A stretch of 64,000 bases of DNA, from contig CAWINZ010000005.1 of the NCBI GenBank assembly GCA_963837695.1, positions 434,001-498,000 of the forward strand, in the 5' to 3' direction. This document shows, piece by piece, positions 51,576 to 60,844 of the stretch. The position numbers were made by a program, and so were the translations under genes. The notes below the pieces were generated by a model. That model searched no databases, had not been told where the DNA came from, and saw only the letters and a program-made list of their open reading frames with translations. The first letter of the stretch is position 1, and every line of letters begins with the position of its first letter. Source of the stretch: VRUE01 sp963837695 (GTDB taxonomy: Bacteria > Actinomycetota > Thermoleophilia > Solirubrobacterales > 70-9).

Positions 51576-51821
51576 TCAGATTGCTGTCGATGTTCCGGAA
51601 TCGAATCGATTCAACGCACGCTGCATCTTCTCTGGGCCATAGAAACGGCGTGCCCACCATGACGATGGACGAGCAAGCCTGCAGGCAGCAACCACCCAAA
51701 CCATGCCCAAAAGAAAGAATCCGAGAAAAAACGCCAGCCGCTGTCCCTTGCTCCAAGTGATTCCGGCTGGAATGCCGACCACAACAATCAGGATGCCCAG
51801 CACAAGCAGGCGTTCAGTCAT
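51576..51821 (-). CDS. Small membrane protein with WWARxFYGP motif (paralogue 1), possible RHS immunity protein
   Basis: 81 residues, two helices (LLVLGILIVVVGIPAGITW, LAFFLGFFLLGMVWVVAACR), then SSWWARRFYGPEKMQRALNR. It starts 10 nt after the RHS stop behind GGGGAG, the position of a polymorphic-toxin immunity gene. A paralogue follows the next gene (49587-49913). The role is inferred from position only. Confidence 0.65.
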   Translation of the reverse strand: MTERLLVLGILIVVVGIPAGITWSKGQRLAFFLGFFLLGMVWVVAACRLARPSSWWARRFYGPEKMQRALNRFDSGTSTAI

Positions 51822-51831
51822 TGCTCCCCAC

Positions 51832-54800
51832 TCATCGAGCGCTTTCCGGTTGACCCCACATTATCGCCACGGGGTCGCAGTCACCCACAGTCCCGGAGCC
51901 GCCACCGAGCCACGTTCCGCACTTCCAAGCCTGAATTAGTCGATCCGGGCTCCAGTTTCCAGCCAGCTTGAAGGCATCTCCCGCTGCCTTGAATGCCCCC
52001 GGTGAGCCCGTGATCTTTGCATAGGTATCGCCTCCAGAGCTGTAAAAGTTAGTCGCCGCGCCCTTCACGGCCCCGGAGACCTTGTCCACAACGGAATGGA
52101 ACACATCACCTATGCTCGAACTGGAGGCCCCCCCACACCCTCTACACCGAATAATAATTGACGTTCGGTGGGGGGTCTTTCTAGCCAACCTTCGCGCAGT
52201 GCGGCGTTCGCGGCGGCGCTGGTGGCGTTCGCGCGGACTTGGCGGGCCGGAACAATGGCGGTTACGCGTCGGATGACATTCGCCGTTTAGGTCGACGTTG
52301 TTGACCGGATCCTGGTCGACATAGTCATAGGCGTTGGCCGAACCGCCCTTGACCGGATCGGGCGAAAGGAAGCGTCCGAGAGCCGGGACGTAGCTGCGTC
52401 TGCCCATCTGGATCACGCCTGAGGGTAGCTGGGTGCGCCTGCGGACTGCGCCCAGCCAGCCGTATTCGGCATTTCCCCCAGAGAGGAATCCCGACTGCAA
52501 CGGGTTGCCGAACTCGTCGAAGCGCTGGGTGTCGAGCAGTTCCGTGGCTTCCGGGTCGATCGCGGCCGTGGCGATCGCATCGCCATGCATATTGGCAAGC
52601 TGTAGCGTGATTTCGCCGCTGCTCGTCTGAAGCGCACCAAGGCTGCCGCCCAGGGCACCGATACTGCGGGTCCAAGTCGGTTCACCTTCGCCCAGTTCTT
52701 CCGTCCAGGCCGGAGCGTCCGAGCCGCCCGCGTAGTGGTAGATCGCCGTCCCTTCTTCGGAACCGCCTTCCCGAATCCGCTCCCGCTGCCTGAGCGCGGC
52801 GTCCAGGTTGTAGGTGTTGGTGATCCCGTCCTGCGTCTGGCTCTGCGTCAGGTCGTTGACGTAGTAGCTCGTGCTCAGCGTGCCCCCGCCGGAGTATTTC
52901 GCCGGCAGGCTGGTGATCCGGCCCAGGTTGTCGTATTCGACCCCTTCGCCGATCAGGCGATCGGCGGTGTCGTATTCGTAGGTCTGTTTTTCGCCTGCCG
53001 ATTCGGTGTCGCAGGCGCCGTTTTCTTTCGGTTGCCGCGTCGTCTTGGACAGGCGGTTCGAGTTCTTGTCAAAAGCGTACGCGCGGGTCGTGCAGCTGCC
53101 ACCGAGGCCGTATTCCCCGGCAACCGTCAGCCGTCCCGCCTTGTCATAGCTGTATTCGTGGTCTCCGAGCGTGCCTTCTTCGCGCAACACCTGGCCACCG
53201 ATCGAGTCTTCGCGGTTGAAGGACAGCCAGGTACAGGCGCTGGAGCAGAAGGTCTGCTTTTCGTAGGTCAGTGAGATTGCATTGCCTTCCGGGTCATAGG
53301 AGATCTTCTGGGCGAGGCCGTCGGGCAGTAGCTGTTCGGTCATCTGGCCGTCGGCGTTGTAGCTTGCTTTGAAGGGGCCGGCGGCGGAGTCGGTCATTTC
53401 GGTCGCCACACCCGATTTTTCGTCATAGGCGATTTCCTGGGTGCCCTTGCCGTCCGACGCGGCCGCGGGCCGTCCTAGGAGATCGTAGGCAACCCCGGAA
53501 ATGTTGCCGTCAGCGTCTTCGTATTCAACGGGTCGACCGAGGGCATCGTACGTGGTCGAGACCTGCCGAGAGTCAAACCCTTCACAAGCTTCTTCACAAA
53601 CGAACTGCTGACTTACCGGCGCTCCGGTAGTCGCGCTATACGCAGTTTTGACTTTCGGGATCGCACTGCCTTCGCCGATCTGCTTCGACCATACCTGCCG
53701 ACCGGCGGAGTCGTATTCGATCGTCGTCGTGCGCTTCAGCGTGCCATTGGTCTTCTCCTGGATTTCTTCGGGCTGGTCGAGTGAGGAGTAGTTCGTGTAC
53801 CAGGTCCAGGGCCGCTTGGGGTTGCCTTCGGCCGGGCTGGGGTCGGCCACGGGGCGAGTCAGGCAGGGGAGGCCTGCCCACACGTCCTTTTCTTTGCCTC
53901 CGCACAAGAGGTAATCAGTGTTAGCGGCATCGGTGTAGTAGACGGTCTTAGTGGTACCAGCGCTGCCGCCTCCGGGATTGGACGGCTGGCGTTCTTCGAT
54001 CATCTGGCCCGCTTCGTTGTAGACGGTCTTAGTGACGACATTGAGTCCTTCTGGATCGACGTCTTCTTCGGTCGGCTTCCTGAATTCCCAGTTGTAGCGG
54101 GTTTCGCTGACTCGCGGTTCGAGTTCGCCCTGCTGGCCCGGCACGACTGCGGCGATCGTTTCCTTGGTCGGTGAGTTCGGCCAAGCTTCATCTTCTTTCG
54201 GCGTCGGTGCGCCTTTGTCGTATTCAACCGTCGTGTGCTGGCGCGCTTCAACGGTTTCACCTGAAGATTGAAGGCGCACTTTGTGCAGTGGGCCCCAGGA
54301 TTCGAGCATCCGAGTGCCGTCTTCGTTGTAGACCGAGTGGGAGTCGAGTTCGTGCGATCGTGACGCTGGGTCTTCCGCCATGAGGGCTTCCAGGCGGTTC
54401 TGGGCGCTCAGTTCGCGCACGACGTTGCCGTGGATGTCGGTCTCGGCAGTCGTGATCGAATCGCCTTCCGCGCCGGGCGGCGAGGGCGAAGCGGTGTTGA
54501 CCTCGTATCCATCCGGGTCCATGTAGTGGATCGCTGCGCCCGAGTAGTCGCTAGGCGGATAGCTACCAGGTGCGTGATTGGACGGGAAGATCGCGGTGGC
54601 ATCCACCGGGAAGTCGGTCTGACCCCATCCAGCCACGGATGCGGCGCTCATGTCGTAGGGGGCGTCTTCGCCACCCAAAGGGACGTTGTAGGCGATCGTG
54701 GTCGTAGCTGTCGGTTCGTTTTCGAGCAAGCTGGCACGGCTGACGGTCTTCAACGGCGCTTCCCATTCGCCGCTTTCGTTTTGGCGGAAGTCGTAGTCGA

Positions 54801-57800
54801 ATTCCCACGGTTCCTGCCCGGGCGGCGTCAACGAGGTGATCTTGTTGTTCCAGCCCGGTTCGTGGTAGGTGTAGGTCTCCTTCAAATTCGACAGGCGGGG
54901 GTCCCACTCTTCCGTCAGATCGACTTCGTCGTTGTAGTCGTATTCGGCCACCTTCTGGGAGGTTGCCGGGTTACCGGAGGAGTTGTAGTAGCGGATCGAG
55001 GCGAGATTCACGTACCAGGACGGGAAGATCGCCCTTGCCCATTCGTTGGTCGACAGGTATTCGAACTTGAGCGTGCGGCAGCCCGCAGTTTCGATCGAGG
55101 TCCGGTCGCCGCAGGTGACGCCTTCGGGGGCTGGGGCGATCTCCCGCATCAGCCGCAGGCCTTCGAAGTGACCGACGTTTTCGTAGACCATCCGAACCGA
55201 TTTCGGCGTGGCCTGGAATGAGATTTCTTTCGGCAAGTATTCCCGATAGTTGCTCAGCGTGAAGAGGGTGTGCGTGCCGTTGGGGTCGCTCAGCACGATG
55301 TGTTCTGAGTCTTCGCGCGTCAGCTTCAGTTCCTTGGCGTAGTCGGGAGCGATATAGCTCGAGCCGCTGATTTCGAAGGGGATACCGGCCCCTTCGTTGT
55401 CGAGCAGTTCCATCCAGCGTTCTTCGGGCTGGGCTTCTTCGGCTTCCCATTCTTCGCAGGATTCAGGTGGGCAGGTCGAGCCGCAGTTGACGATTTCGCC
55501 TTCTTCGTTCCAGCATTCCTTTTCGAAGACCGGAGGCCTTGCGGGGATCACTTCTTCCTTGACGCTCGTCCAGGCTTCGCCTTCGTATTCGGCTTCGACG
55601 GGCGTCGAGGGCTGCCACCAGCCGCCCAGGACGAAGGAGTAGCCGGGTTTGTTGTTCTCGATCGTCGAGTCGTAGACGCGAGTGAATTCAAGATTCGCTT
55701 CCGTGCCCGGCACGGGGATCGAGACGTCGGTGCGGCTCATCGTGAAGGCGCCGGTGAGTAGATCGACCGACACAGGACCGATCGATTCGGTTGCGTCGGT
55801 GGAGACGCGGCTCTCGTTGTACTTGTGGACGAATTCGGTCGAGACGGGCTCGGTCGCTCCGGCGGCGCCGCTCCCCCCGTCGAGCACAGCGCGGAACTTG
55901 ATTTCCTTCTCCACATAGCCGAGTTCCTGGAATGGAGGGCAGCCTTTCGCATCGAGGAAGACCGGTTCGGTGTGCGCGGGACCGGTGTTTGCCGGCAGCG
56001 GCCAGGAGACTTGGCTACCCTCACCGTCGATCACGCATTCCTCGGGGATCGTTTTGAATCTGTCCCAGCTCGGCAGCTGCATCTGGAAGGTGACAGCGCT
56101 GACGTTGCCGCTTTCCGCCAGGCCGCCCCATTCAGCCTTCAAGGTGTAGTAGCTGGCAGTCCTCTTGCCGTCTTCCGGGGATACGAGCTTGCTGGATGAC
56201 GGCGCAGGGGGATAGATGCTCGTACTGAAGATCCACTTTGCGGGGGTTGGATCCACAATGCCGTCTTCATCCGTCGCGACGACTTCGAAGACGCGCCAAT
56301 CGGTGACAGGTCCCTCAGGGACAAAGGAGCCGACGGGGCTCGCGCAGGCACTCCATGAGCCGTTATCAAAGCGACAACTGAAGGTCGAACCAGGCGCGCT
56401 CGACGTGAATTCAATCGGCCAGGTTTCGTGGCTCGTGTAGCTCGGGGTGGGCGAGGTAATCGTCGTCTCGGGCGGATCTGGTGGCGTCAGCACCTTGAAG
56501 TTCGTCAGCCGGGTGATGTTGCCCGCGCCCTCCACCCCAGAGTTACCCGATTCGAAGGTCGAGTCGTTTGCGCTGAGCACCTGGCTGAAGCCTGAGCCGG
56601 TGTCGGCCCAGGCGCTCACCGAGCTGCCCTGGTCGACGATCGCGAAGGAGTTGCCGTTGGCGAAGGAGTAGCTCGATTTGGAGGCGAGGACCGTCTGCGA
56701 GCCGCTCGTCCACTTGGAGAGCTTCACTTCGTAGGTGTTGGAGGAGACGAAGGTGAACCTGAGCTCGTATCCGGCCCGAGTACCGCCTGGCGACGGCATG
56801 TCGAGCCAGAGGGAGAAGTAGCGGTTGGCAATCCCTGGATTCGCAGCCATCGTCGCGATCGCGGCGATTTCGCCTCCGGCGCCGTTCAGGGCGGAGTTGT
56901 AATAGGCGCCATTGACGGTCGAGTAGGCGTTGACGGGGCGCCAACCGGAAGTCGTGTCCGCTCCCTTCGGGCTGCTGCCGCCGGCCCAGCCGAGGGTCGA
57001 CCATTTGGATTCGAAGTTTGCGAGGGATTCGGAGCTGCCGTCGAACGGCTCGGTGACTGCCAGGCCTTCGAGGCGTTCGGCGGTCGGCGAGAAGGTCGCC
57101 GCCTTGAAGTTCGTCAGCCGGGTGATGTTGCCCGCGCCCTCCACCCCAGAGTTACCCGATTCGAAGGTCGAGTCGTTTGCGCTGAGCACCTGGCTGAAGC
57201 CTGAGCCGGTGTCGGCCCAGGCGCTCACCGAGCTGCCCTGGTCGACGATCGCGAAGGAGTTGCCGTTGGCGAAGGAGTAGCTCGATTTGGAGGCGAGGAC
57301 CGTCTGCGAGCCGCTCGTCCACTTGGAGAGCTTCACTTCGTAGGTGTTGGAGGAGACGAAGGTGAACCTGAGCTCGTATCCGGCCCGAGTACCGCCTGGC
57401 GACGGCATGTCGAGCCAGAGGGAGAAGTAGCGGTTGGCAATCCCTGGATTCGCAGCCATCGTCGCGATCGCGGCGATTTCGCCTCCGGCGCCGTTCAGGG
57501 CGGAGTTGTAATAGGCGCCATTGACGGTCGAGTAGGCGTTGACGGGGCGCCAACCGGAAGTCGTGTCCGCTCCCTTCGGGCTGCTGCCGCCGGCCCAGCC
57601 GAGGGTCGACCATTTGGATTCGAAGTTTGCGAGGGATTCGGAGCTGCCGTCGAACGGCTCGGTGACTGCCAGGCCTTCGAGGCGTTCGGCGGTGGTGCCG
57701 GCGAGCGCCCCGGGCGGCTCAGTCGCGACTAGAGCAATTGCGATGGAGAGAGCACCGATCAGAAGGGGCCAGAATCGCGATCCCGTCGCCGGCCTGCGTC

Positions 57801-57813
57801 CATTCGATTCCAC
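51832..57813 (-). CDS. RHS repeat-associated core protein, secreted, with tandem N-terminal domains
   Basis: About 1993 residues from a GTG at 57813 with AAAGGGGGA upstream (a GTG at 57834 adds seven). Signal peptide RFWPLLIGALSIAIALVATE; two identical LamG-like domains (period 203 residues); an Ig-like segment (PETTITSPTPSYTS); long RHS/YD repeats (YDALGRPVEYEDADGN, YDLLGRPAAASDGKG); then the core GRRSYVPALGRFLSPDPVKG and DPVNNVDLNG. The last 150 residues are a different, Arg-rich then Gly-rich domain, a candidate toxin tip of unknown activity. First gene of a four-gene operon. Confidence 0.9.
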   Translation of the reverse strand: MESNGRRPATGSRFWPLLIGALSIAIALVATEPPGALAGTTAERLEGLAVTEPFDGSSESLANFESKWSTLGWAGGSSPKGADTTSGWRPVNAYSTVNGAYYNSALNGAGGEIAAIATMAANPGIANRYFSLWLDMPSPGGTRAGYELRFTFVSSNTYEVKLSKWTSGSQTVLASKSSYSFANGNSFAIVDQGSSVSAWADTGSGFSQVLSANDSTFESGNSGVEGAGNITRLTNFKAATFSPTAERLEGLAVTEPFDGSSESLANFESKWSTLGWAGGSSPKGADTTSGWRPVNAYSTVNGAYYNSALNGAGGEIAAIATMAANPGIANRYFSLWLDMPSPGGTRAGYELRFTFVSSNTYEVKLSKWTSGSQTVLASKSSYSFANGNSFAIVDQGSSVSAWADTGSGFSQVLSANDSTFESGNSGVEGAGNITRLTNFKVLTPPDPPETTITSPTPSYTSHETWPIEFTSSAPGSTFSCRFDNGSWSACASPVGSFVPEGPVTDWRVFEVVATDEDGIVDPTPAKWIFSTSIYPPAPSSSKLVSPEDGKRTASYYTLKAEWGGLAESGNVSAVTFQMQLPSWDRFKTIPEECVIDGEGSQVSWPLPANTGPAHTEPVFLDAKGCPPFQELGYVEKEIKFRAVLDGGSGAAGATEPVSTEFVHKYNESRVSTDATESIGPVSVDLLTGAFTMSRTDVSIPVPGTEANLEFTRVYDSTIENNKPGYSFVLGGWWQPSTPVEAEYEGEAWTSVKEEVIPARPPVFEKECWNEEGEIVNCGSTCPPESCEEWEAEEAQPEERWMELLDNEGAGIPFEISGSSYIAPDYAKELKLTREDSEHIVLSDPNGTHTLFTLSNYREYLPKEISFQATPKSVRMVYENVGHFEGLRLMREIAPAPEGVTCGDRTSIETAGCRTLKFEYLSTNEWARAIFPSWYVNLASIRYYNSSGNPATSQKVAEYDYNDEVDLTEEWDPRLSNLKETYTYHEPGWNNKITSLTPPGQEPWEFDYDFRQNESGEWEAPLKTVSRASLLENEPTATTTIAYNVPLGGEDAPYDMSAASVAGWGQTDFPVDATAIFPSNHAPGSYPPSDYSGAAIHYMDPDGYEVNTASPSPPGAEGDSITTAETDIHGNVVRELSAQNRLEALMAEDPASRSHELDSHSVYNEDGTRMLESWGPLHKVRLQSSGETVEARQHTTVEYDKGAPTPKEDEAWPNSPTKETIAAVVPGQQGELEPRVSETRYNWEFRKPTEEDVDPEGLNVVTKTVYNEAGQMIEERQPSNPGGGSAGTTKTVYYTDAANTDYLLCGGKEKDVWAGLPCLTRPVADPSPAEGNPKRPWTWYTNYSSLDQPEEIQEKTNGTLKRTTTIEYDSAGRQVWSKQIGEGSAIPKVKTAYSATTGAPVSQQFVCEEACEGFDSRQVSTTYDALGRPVEYEDADGNISGVAYDLLGRPAAASDGKGTQEIAYDEKSGVATEMTDSAAGPFKASYNADGQMTEQLLPDGLAQKISYDPEGNAISLTYEKQTFCSSACTWLSFNREDSIGGQVLREEGTLGDHEYSYDKAGRLTVAGEYGLGGSCTTRAYAFDKNSNRLSKTTRQPKENGACDTESAGEKQTYEYDTADRLIGEGVEYDNLGRITSLPAKYSGGGTLSTSYYVNDLTQSQTQDGITNTYNLDAALRQRERIREGGSEEGTAIYHYAGGSDAPAWTEELGEGEPTWTRSIGALGGSLGALQTSSGEITLQLANMHGDAIATAAIDPEATELLDTQRFDEFGNPLQSGFLSGGNAEYGWLGAVRRRTQLPSGVIQMGRRSYVPALGRFLSPDPVKGGSANAYDYVDQDPVNNVDLNGECHPTRNRHCSGPPSPRERHQRRRERRTARRLARKTPHRTSIIIRCRGCGGASSSSIGDVFHSVVDKVSGAVKGAATNFYSSGGDTYAKITGSPGAFKAAGDAFKLAGNWSPDRLIQAWKCGTWLGGGSGTVGDCDPVAIMWGQPESAR
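56493..57693. repeat. Tandem duplication of 592 nt within the RHS gene
   Basis: Copies at 56493-57084 and 57102-57693 (offset 609 nt, 17-nt spacer) appear identical line by line, both beginning with CCTTGAAGTTCGTCAG. Each codes for one LamG-like domain. Identity at the DNA level points to very recent duplication or gene conversion. Confidence 0.9.
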
Positions 57814-58026
57814 GTCTTCCCCCTTTTGCGGCACCCTGGCCGATGACTGGTTCCCTGCTCTCGGACAAAGGCTGTCCGCTTGGGCTCGGGGGAATCCCTA
57901 TCCGCAAGGAGAGACCAGCGCAATTGGTGGAGATTTTTCCTCTGAAGAAGTAGGTATGAAGAACGCCGAAATCTTGAACTAGAAACGTTCTAAGTACGAA
58001 TACAGAACGAACGAATCTCAGGCCGG

Positions 58027-59007
58027 TCAAGCTGAGCCGGGATCGGCGGCGGCCTGGTCGGCTTCCGCCTGACGGATCAAGCCCCGCCAGTCGGTCGTCC
58101 TGAACACCAGCAGAATCGCGGCGAAGCCGAGCACCACCGACCAGGCCGCCATCGCTATCTGCGTCCCGACCGAGAAGGAGAGGACGGCTGCGCGCGAGGG
58201 CCCGTTCAGGGTCGCGACGAGGAGCGCCTGCTGGGCGCCGGCGCCACCGGGCGTGAAGGGGACGATGTTGGCGATCGCCTGCACGCTCATCACCAACATC
58301 ACCTTGCCGACCGAGCCGCCGATGCCGAAGGCCTCGAGGAAGAACCAGAAGGCGGCGAAGCGGAGCAGCCAGCCGAACCCCTGCCAGGCCGCCACCTCGC
58401 GCAGGTAGCGGCGCGGCTTGGTGAGGATGACGACACCCTGTTTGACCCGGTCCCAGAAGCGGCGCACGCGGTGGGCCAGCAGGTAGATCGCGATCGCGAT
58501 CGCCAGCAGCGTCGCGCCCAGCACGATCAGGAAGACCTGCGGGTGTCCGGCCCAGAAGGAGATCTCGAAAGCGGGCAGGTCGGGTAGCTGCGGCGGCTTC
58601 GGCAGCAGGCCCTGCGAGACCGCGTAGAGCAGCACCAGCAGGCCGACGGTCGTGTCGAAGACGGTCTGGACGAGGAAGGAGGACGTGACCGCGGGGTAGG
58701 AGGATCCGGGGATCTGGCGTTTGACGAGGAAGACTTTGGTCACGTCGCCGGCGTGGGCGGGGAGGATCGCGTTGATCCCCGCCCCGGCCAGGTAGGCGGC
58801 GGCGAGCTCCAGGAAGGAGATCCGCGCCCCCGGGTAGGCGGCATGCAGGACGTTGCGCCAGGCCCAGGCCCGGGCCAACTGCATCCCCGCCAGGCAGCCC
58901 AGCGCGAGCGCGAAAGGCGTCCAGTGGATATCCGAGAGGTGCTCGAAGAACGCCGTCGCCGCGCGGGCGAAGGATTCGGCGCTGGACGCGAAGTCGGCAA
59001 GTGGCAT
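58027..59007 (-). CDS. Lysylphosphatidylglycerol synthase transmembrane-region family protein (flippase-like)
   Basis: 326 residues with about eight helices. The family segment YLAGAGINAILPAHAGDVTKVFLVKR is clear, followed by SSFLVQTVFDTTVGLLVLL and QAIANIVPFTPGGAGAQQALLV. Such UPF0104 proteins move or anchor lipid-linked substrates; the catalytic synthase domain is absent. Divergent from a sulfotransferase gene by 21 nt. Confidence 0.85.
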   Translation of the reverse strand: MPLADFASSAESFARAATAFFEHLSDIHWTPFALALGCLAGMQLARAWAWRNVLHAAYPGARISFLELAAAYLAGAGINAILPAHAGDVTKVFLVKRQIPGSSYPAVTSSFLVQTVFDTTVGLLVLLYAVSQGLLPKPPQLPDLPAFEISFWAGHPQVFLIVLGATLLAIAIAIYLLAHRVRRFWDRVKQGVVILTKPRRYLREVAAWQGFGWLLRFAAFWFFLEAFGIGGSVGKVMLVMSVQAIANIVPFTPGGAGAQQALLVATLNGPSRAAVLSFSVGTQIAMAAWSVVLGFAAILLVFRTTDWRGLIRQAEADQAAADPGSA

Positions 59008-59028
59008 CGCAGCTAGACTAGCCCGCTC

Positions 59029-60018
59029 GTGTCAGCCTCCGACCCGACTCAGACCATGCCCGCAGCCCCCCGCGACCCCGCCGACGAGGCGATGTGCGCG
59101 CGTGCCCGCGAGCGCTTCACCGGCGACCGCGGCAGCCGCTTTCGACGCCGCCGCAAGCGCCACGCCGAGCTGCCCAACCTGATCATCATCGGCGGCTTGA
59201 AGTGCGGCACGACGAGCATCCACCACTACCTCGGCCTGCACCCGCAGATCCACATGTCGAAGCCGAAGGAGCTCAACTTCTTCGTCGAGGAGCTCAACTG
59301 GGACCTCGGCCTCGACTGGTACGCCAGCCGCTTCGACGATCGCTTCAAGGTGCGCGGCGAGTCCTCGCCCCACTACACCAACCTGCCTCGCTTTCAGGGG
59401 GTGCCGGCGCGGATCAAGGAGCACTGCCCCGACGCCCGCCTGCTCTACATGGTCCGCGACCCGATCAAGCGCATCCTCTCCCACTGGGTGCACGCGACCG
59501 GCGCCGGCTATGAGACCCGCGAGCTCGTCCCGACCCTCTCGGAGCCCGACTCCTCCTACATCCAGCGCTCGATGTACTGGCTGCAGTTGCAGCCCTACCT
59601 GGAGCTGTTCGAGCGCGAGCAGATCGAGGTGATCACCCAGGAGGAGCTGCAGTCCGAACGCGAAGAGACGATGCGCAAGGCATTCCGCTTCGCCGGGGTC
59701 GACGAGACCTTCACCTCCGAGCAGTTCGACCGCGAGTGGGAGAAGTCGAGCGCCAAGCAGGGCGACAAATACCAGGTGATGGAGAAGCTGGTGAAACTGC
59801 CCGGCCTGCGCTCCTTCGATCGCAACTTCGACCGCCTGCCCGAGTCGCTGCGCTGGATCGTCGAGAAGGTCGTCCACGACCCCGAGAAGCCGCCGGCGCC
59901 GAAGCCGAAGCTCCCCGACGACCTCTTCGAGACGATTCGCGGCCGCTTCGGCGCCGACGTCGCCGGGCTGCAGGAGTTCGCCGGCCGCGAGTTCGCCGGC
60001 TGGCACGACTACTCCTGA
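59029..60018 (+). CDS. Sulfotransferase family protein
   Basis: Transfers sulfate from PAPS to a lipid or carbohydrate. 329 residues from a GTG at 59029. The PAPS-binding loop IIIGGLKCGTTSIHHYLGL is near residue 50, the 3'-phosphate site LYMVRDPIKRILSHW near 140, and KPKELNFF lies between. The C-terminus is helical. Shares a divergent promoter region with the flippase-like gene; lipid-linked glycans may connect the two. Confidence 0.9.
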   Translation: MSASDPTQTMPAAPRDPADEAMCARARERFTGDRGSRFRRRRKRHAELPNLIIIGGLKCGTTSIHHYLGLHPQIHMSKPKELNFFVEELNWDLGLDWYASRFDDRFKVRGESSPHYTNLPRFQGVPARIKEHCPDARLLYMVRDPIKRILSHWVHATGAGYETRELVPTLSEPDSSYIQRSMYWLQLQPYLELFEREQIEVITQEELQSEREETMRKAFRFAGVDETFTSEQFDREWEKSSAKQGDKYQVMEKLVKLPGLRSFDRNFDRLPESLRWIVEKVVHDPEKPPAPKPKLPDDLFETIRGRFGADVAGLQEFAGREFAGWHDYS

Positions 60019-60039
60019 ACCGCTGAGTACGCTGCGCCT

Positions 60040-60606
60040 GTGCGGCGCCTGCTTCCAGACCCCGGCCCGACCACCATCGAGGCACAGCTCGACTCCTACC
60101 TGCCCCGGGAGCACTCGCACGCCGATCGCCCCTACGTGGCGATGAACTTCGCCGCCACGGTCGACGGGCGGGCGGCGATCGGGGGGGTCTCGGGGCCGAT
60201 CGGCTCGGCCGCCGACACCGCGATGCTGGTCGGGCTGCGAACCCGCTTCGACGCGGTGATGATCGGCGCCGGGACGAAGCGGGCCGAGCGCTACGGCGGC
60301 GACATCGGCAGGCGGCTCGTCGTGGTCGAGAGCGGGCCGGAAGGGCCGGCGGACCTGCCGGCCCTGCTGCGCTCCCTGCACGAGGACGGCGTGAAGGCGC
60401 TGCTGTGCGAGGGAGGCCCGACGCTTCACGGCGCGCTGCAGGCCGCCGGCCTCGTCGACGAGCTCTTCCTGACGATCGCGCCGAAGCTGGTCGGCGGCAT
60501 CGCGCCGCGCATCCTCGAGGGCGACCTGCCGGGTATGGAGCCGCTGGAGCTGGCCTGGCTGCTCGAGGAGGACGGCGAGCTCTTCGCGCGGTATGCCCGC
60601 CGCTGA
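60040..60606 (+). CDS. RibD C-terminal / dihydrofolate reductase-like family protein
   Basis: 188 residues with a RibD-C fold: YVAMNFAATVDGRAAIGG, DTAMLVGLRTRFDAVMIGAG and the C-terminal LLCEGGPTLHGALQAAGLVDELFLTIAPKLVGG (NADPH-dependent reductase region; here split). Could be a riboflavin-pathway reductase or a stand-alone pyrimidine reductase homologue. GTG start at 60040, 21 nt after the sulfotransferase stop. Confidence 0.85.
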   Translation: MRRLLPDPGPTTIEAQLDSYLPREHSHADRPYVAMNFAATVDGRAAIGGVSGPIGSAADTAMLVGLRTRFDAVMIGAGTKRAERYGGDIGRRLVVVESGPEGPADLPALLRSLHEDGVKALLCEGGPTLHGALQAAGLVDELFLTIAPKLVGGIAPRILEGDLPGMEPLELAWLLEEDGELFARYARR

Positions 60607-60844
60607 GCGCAACGGTGGCGATTCACCCTCCCGCGCGTTCGTCGCCGAGTCGGCCATCGCACCGCGCGTAACATGGCCCGAGCCTGCCCCACCTGAAGCG
60701 CACTCGACGTTTTGCGGAGATGCGCTGCCAATAAGGCCGTGAACGGTTGACAAAGCTGCCAAACCTGCGAATGTCTGGGCGGATTTGAGGTGGGATACCG
60801 CTACTCGTCCCGGATCCATTTCATCAACGAAAAAGGAGTCCAAC

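Noticed and set aside
56493..57693. CRISPR array or intergenic repeat array
   Set aside because: The repeated DNA is two long coding copies inside the RHS gene with no spacer-repeat periodicity.
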